A stretch of DNA of 21,325 nucleotides from an uncultured Candidatus Melainabacteria bacterium (GTDB taxonomy: Bacteria; Cyanobacteriota; Vampirovibrionia; Gastranaerophilales; Gastranaerophilaceae): positions 1 through 21,325 of the forward strand of contig CAKVLL010000028.1 of assembly GCA_934757255.1 (NCBI GenBank). The letters run 5' to 3'. The position numbers and the translations under genes are program-made. Under the pieces are notes generated by a model. The model had not been told where the DNA came from and did not search any database. It saw only the letters and a program-made list of their open reading frames with translations. Numbering within the stretch: position 1 is the first letter of the stretch; the number at the start of each line of letters is the position of its first letter. Shown one piece after another: positions 1-7,093 of this stretch.

Positions 1-399
1 ATTAATAATCCTTCAATTTCTGTTGAAGAAAAACAAATTATTTTGTGTAAATTATTCCAAAATAATTTGATGCCAATTGTATACAACTTTTTGATAGCTT
101 TGAATTTGAAAAAAAGAGTTAACATTATAGGTGAAATTGCTAAAGAATTTCAAAAGGAATTCGAAGAAGAAAATAATGTTGTAAGAGTGGGTGTAACTTC
201 TGCAATTGATTTGAGCGATGACAGAAAAAATGACATCCGAAATCGGATTGCAGATAAGCTGAAAAAAAATGTTATTGTTAACTGGACTGTTGATAATAAC
301 ATTGTTGCAGGTTTGGTATTTAATATTAATGAAACAATTATTGATAACAGTATCAGACATAAACTAGATAATTTAAGTAAGAAGATAATGAAAGGATAG
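1..399 (+). CDS. atpH: ATP synthase F1 delta subunit, 3' part
   Basis: C-terminal part of the F1 delta subunit (OSCP type), which ties the F1 head to the peripheral stalk of the membrane ATP synthase. The frame is open from base 1, so the gene begins upstream of the window; a TTG at 43 is internal, not the start. The 132 visible residues carry the family's C-terminal pattern: a helical stretch ending in IAKEFQKEFEEENNVVRVGVTSA, then a segment of the type 'L....R..I...L.K.V.VNWTVDNNIVAGLVFNI', then a terminal helix with S.R.KLDNL. The stop is 3 nt before the atpA ATG, and its last codons supply the AAAGGATAGGA ribosome-binding site of atpA, so translation is probably coupled. Confidence 0.93.
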   Translation: MNNPSISVEEKQIILCKLFQNNLMPIVYNFLIALNLKKRVNIIGEIAKEFQKEFEEENNVVRVGVTSAIDLSDDRKNDIRNRIADKLKKNVIVNWTVDNNIVAGLVFNINETIIDNSIRHKLDNLSKKIMKG

Positions 400-402
400 G
401 AT

Positions 403-1914
403 ATGGCAGTTATAAATCCTGATGAAATTAGCTCAATTCTTAAAGAGAATATCAGAAATTATGAGGCTAAGGCTGAAGTATCCAATATCGGAAGTGTACT
501 GGAAGTAGGTGACGGTATTGCGAGAATTTACGGACTTAGAAACGTAATGTCTAACGAGCTTGTAGAATTTGAAGATGGAAAAGGTACTTTGGGTATTACT
601 TTAAACCTTGAAGAAGACAACGTTGGTGTTGTAATCTTAGGTGACTATATTCATATTAAAGAAGGCATGACAGTTAAGACAACCGGCAGAATCGCATCTG
701 TTCCTGTTGGTGACGCGCTTATTGGTAGAATTATCAATCCAACAGGTCGTCCAATTGACGGTAAGGGTGAAATTATTACAGATAAAACTCGTCCGATTGA
801 AAGAGTTGCTCCTGGGATTGTTGCAAGAAAATCAGTTCACCAACCGCTTCAAACAGGTTTGACTGCAATTGACGCTTTAACTCCGATTGGTAGAGGTCAA
901 AGAGAATTAATTATCGGCGACAGACAAACCGGTAAAACTGCTATTGCAATTGATACAATTTTGAACCAAAAAGGTGGCGATGTAATCTGTATTTATGTTG
1001 CAATCGGTCAAAAAGCATCTACTGTTGCGCAGTTGGCTAAGACTTTAGAAAAACACGGTGCAATGGATTATTCCATCATTGTATCAGCAACAGCTAATGA
1101 ACCTGCACCGTTGCAATATATCGCACCATTTGCAGGTGTTGCTATTGCAGAAGAATTTATGGAACAAGGTAAACACGTTCTTATTGTTTATGATGATTTG
1201 ACTAAACACGCTCAAGCTTATCGTGCAATGTCATTGCTTCTTAAAAGACCACCAGGACGTGAAGCTTACCCTGGCGATGTATTCTATCTTCACTCTAGGT
1301 TGTTGGAAAGAGCAGTTAAATTGTCTGATGAATTGGGTGGTGGTAGTATTACAGCACTTCCGATTATTGAAACACAAGCCGGTGACGTTTCTGCGTATAT
1401 TCCGACTAACGTAATTTCAATTACAGACGGTCAAATTTTCTTGGAAACAGCTTTGTTTAACTCTGGTGTAAGACCAGCGATTAACGCCGGTATTTCTGTA
1501 TCACGTGTAGGTGGTGCAGCTCAAACTAAGGGGATTAAACAAGTTGCAGGTAAGTTGCGTTTGGATTTGGCTCAATTCAGAGAATTAGAAGCGTTCGCAC
1601 AGTTTGCATCTGATTTAGATGCAGCTACAAAGAAACAACTTTTGAGAGGTCAAAAACTTACAGAAGTTCTTAAACAACCTCAATATAAACCTCTTTCTGT
1701 AGCACAACAAGTTACTATTTTGTTCGCTGCGAACGAAGGTTTCTTGGATGAAGTTGATAACAAAAAAATTAACGAGTTCAAAGCAGGTTGGTTTGAATAC
1801 TTCGAAGCTAATATGTCTGAACTTAACAAAGCATTGAATGAAGGTGCTAAGTTGAGCGATGATGATATGAAGGCGTTGAGAGAAGCGTTGGAAGGTTATT
1901 CAAAAACCTTGTAA
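403..1914 (+). CDS. atpA: ATP synthase F1 alpha subunit
   Basis: Alpha subunit of F1, forming the hexameric head with beta and binding nucleotide at the non-catalytic sites. At 503 aa it has normal full length. Visible signatures: N-terminal beta-barrel with GDGIARIYGL (~37-45), Walker A GDRQTGKT (~172-179), the Walker B strand ending VLIVYDDLTKHA, and the alpha-subunit signature PAINAGISVSRVGGAAQ carrying the arginine that reaches the catalytic site. The start is ATG at 403 with AAAGGATAGGA just upstream, directly behind atpH. The next operon gene, atpG, is not adjacent: 860 bp with repeats and a small gene lie between them. Confidence 0.99.
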   Translation: MAVINPDEISSILKENIRNYEAKAEVSNIGSVLEVGDGIARIYGLRNVMSNELVEFEDGKGTLGITLNLEEDNVGVVILGDYIHIKEGMTVKTTGRIASVPVGDALIGRIINPTGRPIDGKGEIITDKTRPIERVAPGIVARKSVHQPLQTGLTAIDALTPIGRGQRELIIGDRQTGKTAIAIDTILNQKGGDVICIYVAIGQKASTVAQLAKTLEKHGAMDYSIIVSATANEPAPLQYIAPFAGVAIAEEFMEQGKHVLIVYDDLTKHAQAYRAMSLLLKRPPGREAYPGDVFYLHSRLLERAVKLSDELGGGSITALPIIETQAGDVSAYIPTNVISITDGQIFLETALFNSGVRPAINAGISVSRVGGAAQTKGIKQVAGKLRLDLAQFRELEAFAQFASDLDAATKKQLLRGQKLTEVLKQPQYKPLSVAQQVTILFAANEGFLDEVDNKKINEFKAGWFEYFEANMSELNKALNEGAKLSDDDMKALREALEGYSKTL

Positions 1915-1981
1915 GGGAATAAGGTAATAGGGCAATAAGGGAATAAGAGGTTTTATTCGCTTCGCTTATATTGATTGCAGA

Positions 1982-2176
1982 TTGGGCATACTTGCCCAAC
2001 AAAAACTTTAAGAGGGTTGACCCCTCACCCGCACTCGTAAGGCTCGCATAGCTTGCCAACGATTGCGACCTCTCCCAAGGAGAGGTGAATGAAACAGAGG
2101 TTGACCCCTCATTCGAATTTCTAAGTTACGCGAAGCTCAACTTGAAATTCTTCCCTCCCCCACAAGGGGCGAGGGG
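1982..2176. repeat. Structured intergenic repeat R1 (~195 bp)
   Basis: First of two direct near-identical copies (the other is at 2563-2756). It folds locally into a chain of hairpins: TTGGGCA/TGCCCAA at the left edge, AGGGT/ACCCCT, CCTCTCC-CAA-GGAGAGG, then AATTTC-T-AAGTT pairing with AACTT-GAAATT, and a C-rich/G-rich pair at the right edge. No coding function is apparent; the open frames inside it recur only because the repeat recurs. Together with its 5' flank it fills the gap 1915-2203 between atpA and the small zinc-finger gene, which holds nothing else recognisable. Confidence 0.85.
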
Positions 2177-2203
2177 ATAGAAAAAAGAAAAGGAGAATTG
2201 TTT

Positions 2204-2557
2204 ATGAAATGTTACAATCACCACGATAGAGATGCTTTTGTAGTATGTAAAGCTTGTGGAAAGGCTTTATGCTTGGAGTGTGCTGAAGAATACAAAAAAC
2301 AATTTATATGTAAAGACTCACCGGAATGTCATCACGTAGCTGATGTTGAATATGTAAACTATTTCAAAGACAATTCAGAAGGTGCATGGAGATTTAATAG
2401 AATTGCATTTATGTTAATTGGTGCATTCTTATTCGTATATGTAATAGTTAAATCATTCATGTTCTTCATGATTCCAAACCCATTATTAGAAACAGTGTTG
2501 TTAATTTTGTTGGCAGTATTGCTTATGAAAAAGGGTATGGATTTGAAATTAAGATAA
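2204..2557 (+). CDS. Small B-box-like zinc-finger membrane protein
   Basis: A 117-aa protein. The N-terminal ~45 residues are Cys/His-rich (C3, H6, C15, C18, C23, C26, C36, C42, H43-44), spaced like a B-box/treble-clef zinc-binding module, with the core CKACGKALCLECAEEY. Two hydrophobic segments follow (~66-90 and ~93-109), then a short basic tail, so it should sit in the inner membrane with the zinc domain probably cytoplasmic. I prefer ATG 2204 over a TTG at 2198: AGGAG at 2191-2195 is 8 nt from the ATG but only 2 nt from the TTG. It is not a known ATP synthase subunit, yet it lies between atpA and atpG on the same strand and is bracketed by repeats R1 and R2. Function unknown; a protein-protein or assembly role is a guess. 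Confidence 0.85.
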   Translation: MKCYNHHDRDAFVVCKACGKALCLECAEEYKKQFICKDSPECHHVADVEYVNYFKDNSEGAWRFNRIAFMLIGAFLFVYVIVKSFMFFMIPNPLLETVLLILLAVLLMKKGMDLKLR

Positions 2558-2562
2558 GTAAG

Positions 2563-2756
2563 TTGGGCATACTTGCCAAACAAAAATTTTAAGAGGGTAG
2601 ACCCCTCACCCGCACTCGTAAGGCGCGCAAAGCTTGCCAACGATTGCGACCTCTCCCAAAGTGAGGTGAATGAAACAGAGGAAGAACCCTCGCCCGAATT
2701 TCTAAGTTTCGCAAAGCTTAACTTGAAATTCTACCCTCTCCCAAGGAGAGGGGGTA
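2563..2756. repeat. Structured intergenic repeat R2 (~194 bp)
   Basis: Second direct copy of the R repeat, starting 6 nt after the zinc-finger gene and ending 20 nt before atpG. It aligns with R1 end to end with scattered substitutions. The right half shows GAATTTC pairing with GAAATTC around a loop, then CCCTCTCC-CAA-GGAGAGGG. Having it in the same orientation on both sides of one gene is what recombination or composite mobilisation would leave. Confidence 0.85.
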
Positions 2757-2776
2757 AAGTAGAAAAAGGATAAATC

Positions 2777-3691
2777 ATGCCAAATTTAAAAGATATAAAA
2801 AGCAGAATATCAAGTGTTCAGAATACAAAAAAAATTACAAAAGCTATGAAAATGGTTGCTGCAGCAAAAGTTAAAAAAGCAGAAAGTACAGTAAAAGCAG
2901 CTAGACCTTTTTCTGATGAATTGTTACATTTGTTCAGAAAAATGCTTGCAACGGTTGGTGGAGAGTATTCTGTTTCAGGTTTAAAAGTAGAGCGTGGATT
3001 GGATAATTACCCTGAACTTTTGACAAAAAGAGAAGTTAAAACAGAAGGGTTGCTTGTTATTACTTCAAACAAAGGTTTGGCCGGTGCTTATAATGCAAAC
3101 GTAATTAAAACTGCTTTAAAAAGAGTTGCTGAAAACGAACAAAACGGTATTAAAACAGTAATTTATCCTGTTGGTCAAAAAGCTATTTCAGCTTTTAAGC
3201 ATAGAAATGGCAATTATGAACTTAAAAAGGGCTATATTAGTATTGCAAACGAGCCGACCGCAACAGGCGCAAGCTTAATAGCTGAAGATATTGCAGAAGA
3301 TTTCGTTAATGCTAGTATTGATAGAATTGAGATTATAACAACTCATTTTAATAACATGATGTCTTATAATGTTGTTAATTGGGAAGTTTTACCGGTTAAA
3401 GTTGCTCAAGCAGATACGCATGAATTAGATGCTGTAATGGAATTTGAACCATCTCCGCATTCTGTTTTGCAACAGCTGGTTCCAATGTATATAACAAATT
3501 CTATTTATCAAGCTTTATTGGAAGCAAACGCGAGTGAATTGGCTTCTCGTATGACTGCTATGTCAGCGGCTTCTAACAATGCAGAAGAAATGATAACTAC
3601 GCTTACTATCGATTATAACAAGGCTCGTCAAGCTGCAATTACTCAAGAACTTGTCGAAATTGTTTCAGGTGCTCAAGGTGTACAAAGATAG
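2777..3691 (+). CDS. atpG: ATP synthase F1 gamma subunit
   Basis: Gamma subunit, the central rotor shaft of F1. At 304 aa it is within the usual 285-315 range. The two long coiled-coil helices that form the shaft are plain: N-terminal LKDIKSRISSVQNTKKITKAMKMVAAAK and C-terminal ELASRMTAMSAASNNAEEMI followed by YNKARQAAITQELVEIVSGA. Start ATG 2777 has AAAAGGA 6 nt upstream. A hairpin follows the stop and no atpD or atpC comes after it, unlike the usual bacterial order; this matches the split arrangement of cyanobacteria, where beta and epsilon are elsewhere. Confidence 0.98.
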   Translation: MPNLKDIKSRISSVQNTKKITKAMKMVAAAKVKKAESTVKAARPFSDELLHLFRKMLATVGGEYSVSGLKVERGLDNYPELLTKREVKTEGLLVITSNKGLAGAYNANVIKTALKRVAENEQNGIKTVIYPVGQKAISAFKHRNGNYELKKGYISIANEPTATGASLIAEDIAEDFVNASIDRIEIITTHFNNMMSYNVVNWEVLPVKVAQADTHELDAVMEFEPSPHSVLQQLVPMYITNSIYQALLEANASELASRMTAMSAASNNAEEMITTLTIDYNKARQAAITQELVEIVSGAQGVQR

Positions 3692-3729
3692 TAATGTTTA
3701 AACACCTTGTTTAGATATATAGCGTTATA

Positions 3730-3778
3730 AAGAATTATCTAATTAATAAGTTGGTTTAGATAATTCTTCTTGTTTTCT
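3730..3778 (+). terminator. Probable terminator of the atp operon
   Basis: Perfect 13-bp inverted repeat AAGAATTATCTAA (3730-3742) and TTAGATAATTCTT (3756-3768) with a 13-nt loop, followed by CTTGTTTTCT. The stem is AT-rich and the T tract broken, so efficiency is uncertain, but it sits 38 nt after the atpG stop. Confidence 0.6.
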
Positions 3779-3857
3779 GCGATTTTAATTGTGATTGATG
3801 GTTCAATAGCATAGATTTAAGTCACATTTTATAGTGGTATCAAGGTAGGTACCGCTA

Positions 3858-4757
3858 ATGAAAAAATTTGTAGTATTTTTGTTTGTAATAATTTCCTTTG
3901 TTTGTTTTTCACCAAACCAGATTTCTGCAGCTAGTAGTGCAAAACAAGAAAGTTTAATTAGTAAAATTGAAAATGAAATATATGGTTTTGATTATAATAA
4001 TGATAGTTCGCAAAATCGTGTAGCTCGTTTGGAAAAAACTATTTATGGCAAAAGTTCTACCGGAGATATCAATAAACGAATGCATAAACTTTCTGCTGAC
4101 ATTTCAGCGGATGTTATTGGACTTGAAATTCCACCAACTGAAGATACATTTAAAGAAGAAGAAACTGTAGCCGATAGTTCCGTAAATTATCCTATAGTGG
4201 ATGAAATTGAGCAGAAAATTTTCAATCAAACCTATAAGAATAGAGATTTTCATTCACGAATTGTTGCTATAGAACGAAAATTATTTGGAAAAATTTATGA
4301 CGTTGATGATTATTCTACACGCATGGATAGAATAAAAAATGAAGTCATGCCGGAAACTTTAGCAAAACAAAATTTCGATAATGATTTTTCTGCAAGAGAA
4401 TATTATGATAATGATGCAATTAATTCTGCGGATTTATCCGGAATTGGCAGAAGTCGTTTCAAGATGCCATTTGGGCAGAGAAATTATTCTCGTCCATACG
4501 CAAATTATGGCGATATGACAGGTGCTGCAATACCTAATAATCCAAATTTGAATGATGAACTTGCACAATTGGAATTCGAAACATTTGGTACAGAATTTTC
4601 AAATGAGGATACAGCAACTAGAATAAAACGACTAAATAGTGTTAGCAAAGCAAAAAAATCTACTTCCAAGTATGATTCGAATAAATTTAGTCAACGAATG
4701 TCAACAGCCATGGAAATTGGTGCAATGATATTGATGATTTTAGCAATGGTTTTATAA
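3858..4757 (+). CDS. Secreted tail-anchored protein with three LE..I.G repeats
   Basis: A 299-aa protein of no family I can name. Residues 1-25 are a signal peptide (MKK, hydrophobic core, ISAA). Three copies of a ~47-residue motif follow at ~33-79, ~114-160 and ~234-282, with the consensus 'I/L..IE..I.g..Y......R(I/V)..LE...FGk......R..R(I/L)'. The linker between copies 2 and 3 (~165-230) is rich in Asn, Asp, Tyr and Arg and looks unstructured. Residues ~284-299 are hydrophobic and end the protein, suggesting a C-terminal membrane anchor. The product is therefore probably periplasmic or cell-surface and held at the membrane. It stands alone behind the atp terminator. Its stop overlaps the galE stop region by 6 nt on the opposite strand. 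Confidence 0.85.
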   Translation: MKKFVVFLFVIISFVCFSPNQISAASSAKQESLISKIENEIYGFDYNNDSSQNRVARLEKTIYGKSSTGDINKRMHKLSADISADVIGLEIPPTEDTFKEEETVADSSVNYPIVDEIEQKIFNQTYKNRDFHSRIVAIERKLFGKIYDVDDYSTRMDRIKNEVMPETLAKQNFDNDFSAREYYDNDAINSADLSGIGRSRFKMPFGQRNYSRPYANYGDMTGAAIPNNPNLNDELAQLEFETFGTEFSNEDTATRIKRLNSVSKAKKSTSKYDSNKFSQRMSTAMEIGAMILMILAMVL

Positions 4758-5732
4758 ATTAATAGTTTTTTCCCATTTATAAGCCGATTTTATACAATCA
4801 GCAAGATTGTGTTCCGGAAACCAATTTAATACTTCACCGGCCTTCTTGTTGTCAGCAACTAATATTGCCGGATCACCATCTCTTTTTTCACATATTTCAA
4901 TCGGAATCGTACATTCTTTTATTTTTTCACAAGTTTTGAAAACTTCTTTGACGCTATTACCTTCTGCTGTGCCTAAGTTAAAGAAATTTGTTTCTCCACC
5001 ATTTTTTAAGTAGTCTAATGCTTTAATATGAGCTTGTGCTAAATCTTCAACATTAATGTAATCTCTTATACAGGTGCCATCTTTTGTTTCATAATTATCA
5101 CCAAACATTTTAAATGTTTTATTTTCTTTTGCTTTTAATATGTTAGGTATTAAATGAGTTTCTGGATTATGCCATTCTCCGATTCTACTTAGAGAATCGG
5201 CGCCTGCAACATTAAAATATCTTAATCTAACGGATTTTAAACCATAAGCTTTGTCATAATCATCCATTATAGTTTCAATCATTAATTTTGAATTTCCATA
5301 AGGATTAATAGGTTTTTGCGGATGTTTTTCATCAATAGGAGTATAAATCGGTTCTCCATAAGTAGCTGCAGTAGAAGAAAATACAATTTGTTTTACCCCA
5401 AATTCAAGCATTGCATTTAATAAATTTAAAGTCCCAAAAACATTATTATAATAATATTTTTGTGGATTTTTTACGCTTTCTCCAACTTGTGAATATGCTG
5501 CAAAATGTACAACAGCATCAATTTTATTAACAAGAAATACACCACGAATATCGTCAAGATTTTTTAAATTACCTTTTATGAATTTTAAATTTCCGTATTT
5601 TTTTAAGGTATCAATTGTTTCTATATGACCTAATTCCAAGTTATCAAAAACAATCACGTCTACACCTTTTTCCAAAAGCGCCAAAACCAAATGACTGCCT
5701 ACATATCCGGCACCACCTGTAACTAAAATCAT
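4752..5732 (-). CDS. galE: UDP-glucose 4-epimerase
   Basis: Short-chain dehydrogenase-type epimerase interconverting UDP-glucose and UDP-galactose, supplying galactose for surface polysaccharide. At 326 aa it has usual length. The NAD-binding Rossmann motif GGAGYVGSH is at 6-14, VHFAAYSQVGES at ~75-86, the catalytic SST (119-121) and Y145-G-N-S-K149, and the sugar-binding RYFNVAGA. The ATG overlaps the recF stop in an ATGA, so the two are co-transcribed. NAD-dependent sugar 4-epimerases with other UDP-sugar preferences cannot be excluded, but the length and motifs fit GalE best. Confidence 0.95.
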   Translation of the reverse strand: MILVTGGAGYVGSHLVLALLEKGVDVIVFDNLELGHIETIDTLKKYGNLKFIKGNLKNLDDIRGVFLVNKIDAVVHFAAYSQVGESVKNPQKYYYNNVFGTLNLLNAMLEFGVKQIVFSSTAATYGEPIYTPIDEKHPQKPINPYGNSKLMIETIMDDYDKAYGLKSVRLRYFNVAGADSLSRIGEWHNPETHLIPNILKAKENKTFKMFGDNYETKDGTCIRDYINVEDLAQAHIKALDYLKNGGETNFFNLGTAEGNSVKEVFKTCEKIKECTIPIEICEKRDGDPAILVADNKKAGEVLNWFPEHNLADCIKSAYKWEKTINL

Positions 5733-6808
5733 ACAATTTCTCCTTTATCAACTTTATATATTTTAACATCTTTAAGAAATTCTTCTTCAAACAAAATAGT
5801 ATCGACTGAAGTAATAATTGTTTGTGTATCTTTTTCTATTGATTTCAATAAATAATTTTGTCGAATTTCATCTAATTCAGCCAAAACATCATCCAATAAA
5901 AGAATAGGTGAATAGCCCATTTTTTCACGTATTATTTCTAATTCTGAAAGTTTCAAAGATAAAACCAATGTTCTTTGTTGACCTTGAGAAGCAAACTTTG
6001 TCGCATCTAAATTATTTATTGTAAATTGAATATCATCTCGGTGTGGACCAACACAAGCTTGTTTCCTTGCAAATTCTTCACGTCTACGTTTTAACAATTC
6101 GTTTTTTAGATATTCACAAATTGACTCAATATTATCTTCTGGACAAGTATATTTTAAGCCAAATATTTCAGTGTCACTTATAATTTTATGTTTTTGTTCA
6201 GCAATTTTCTGAATTTCTTTTAAAAATTTTTTACGTAAAAAAATGATATTTGCGCCGGTTATTATAAGTTGTTCATTATATATGTCGTACAAAGTTTCAT
6301 CTATAATTTCGTTTTTAAGCAAATTGCTTTTTTGAATACGTATTTTTTCATATTTAGACAGTCTTTCATCATAAGCTGGATAAATTTGAGATATGGCTCT
6401 ATCTAGCCAATCTCGCCTATCTTGTGGAGTTCCTCTTAGTAAAAGTAAATCTTTTGTTGAAAATAAAACTGTTTTTACTATAGATTTAAAATCTTTAGCC
6501 CTTGATTTTACTTTATTAATCTTAAATTCCCGTTTTTTATCTTTGTCATAATAAAAATCAAGTTCAATGTCTGTGTTATTTTTTTCAACCTCTGCTGATA
6601 ATTCAAAATTTTCTTCACCGAATTGGATTAAATCTATAATAGTTGAAGTTCTAGGACTTTTTAAATCAGATAAAAGGTAAATGCTTTCTAGAATATTAGT
6701 TTTCCCTTGGGCATTTTTCCCAATAATAAGAGTTTTCATGCTCTCAAATTTGAGTTCAACATTTTGTAAATTTCTATAATTCTTAAGCCCTAATCTTTTA
6801 ATTCTCAT
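5729..6808 (-). CDS. recF: DNA repair/gap-binding ATPase RecF
   Basis: SMC-like ATPase that binds gapped DNA and helps load RecA through RecOR. It is 359 aa from ATG 6808. Walker A GKNAQGKT is at 30-37, the ABC signature is in SQGQQRTLVLSLKLSE, and the Walker B/D-loop is ILLLDDVLAELD. I chose ATG 6808 rather than the upstream TTG 6826 because MRIKRLGLKNYRN matches the RecF N-terminus and because an extended -10 (TG-T-TATACT) ends 6 nt before this ATG, which puts the TTG inside the promoter. No Shine-Dalgarno is present, so the mRNA may be leaderless. It is followed by galE with 4-nt overlap and is not beside dnaA/dnaN in this window. Confidence 0.95.
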   Translation of the reverse strand: MRIKRLGLKNYRNLQNVELKFESMKTLIIGKNAQGKTNILESIYLLSDLKSPRTSTIIDLIQFGEENFELSAEVEKNNTDIELDFYYDKDKKREFKINKVKSRAKDFKSIVKTVLFSTKDLLLLRGTPQDRRDWLDRAISQIYPAYDERLSKYEKIRIQKSNLLKNEIIDETLYDIYNEQLIITGANIIFLRKKFLKEIQKIAEQKHKIISDTEIFGLKYTCPEDNIESICEYLKNELLKRRREEFARKQACVGPHRDDIQFTINNLDATKFASQGQQRTLVLSLKLSELEIIREKMGYSPILLLDDVLAELDEIRQNYLLKSIEKDTQTIITSVDTILFEEEFLKDVKIYKVDKGEIV

Positions 6809-6820
6809 AAGCTTAGTATA
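6806..6820 (-). promoter_or_regulatory. Extended -10 directly before recF ATG
   Basis: On the minus strand the sequence reads TGT-TATACT-AAGCTT-ATG. With the -10 hexamer at 6820-6815, +1 would fall on the A of the ATG. No good -35 is seen at 16-18 bp, which is tolerable for an extended -10 promoter. Confidence 0.45.
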
Positions 6821-6835
6821 ACACAATTTGTATTA

Positions 6836-7057
6836 TTAATTCTTTTCTTTTTTTGATTTAAACTTATTGTGATAATATTCTATTAATCCTATATGTAACG
6901 CAATTAGTACTGTAGTAATGTAAGCAAGGGGTTTGTGAAATTTTTTTATATTTTTGTTTTTTGATATTCCACTATAAATAGAAATTCCAACTCCAGCGGT
7001 AGCTGCATATCCGGTGGTTTTTGGTGTTATAACTTGTTGGATAGAATTAATTTTCAT
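6836..7057 (-). CDS. Small membrane protein, unknown function
   Basis: A 73-aa protein I do not recognise. One clear membrane segment covers ~45-61 (PLAYITTVLIALHIGLI); a weaker glycine-rich hydrophobic stretch lies at ~17-32. The C-terminus is strongly basic (KFKSKKEKN), predicted to stay in the cytoplasm. It lies between the metalloprotease gene and recF on the same strand, with 27 nt to the recF ATG. A good promoter (TTGTTA-17-TATAAG) lies immediately upstream and no Shine-Dalgarno is visible, so translation may be leaderless or nearly so. Confidence 0.7.
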   Translation of the reverse strand: MKINSIQQVITPKTTGYAATAGVGISIYSGISKNKNIKKFHKPLAYITTVLIALHIGLIEYYHNKFKSKKEKN

Positions 7058-7064
7058 GACATTT

Positions 7065-7093
7065 CTTATAACACGAAAATTTTAATATAACAA
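7065..7093 (-). promoter_or_regulatory. Promoter of the 73-aa membrane protein gene
   Basis: Minus strand TTGTTA (7093-7088), 17-bp spacer, TATAAG (7070-7065) with a TG one base upstream of the -10. The hexamer ends 7 nt before the ATG at 7057, so the leader would be about one base. It overlaps the last codons of the metalloprotease gene. Confidence 0.55.

Noticed and set aside
1847..2773. Open frames inside R1 and R2 with similar products (LTSAGEGSTLLKF type and the 66-aa frame at 2573-2773)
   Set aside because: They are similar only because the repeats are; no ribosome-binding sites, and frames run across hairpins.
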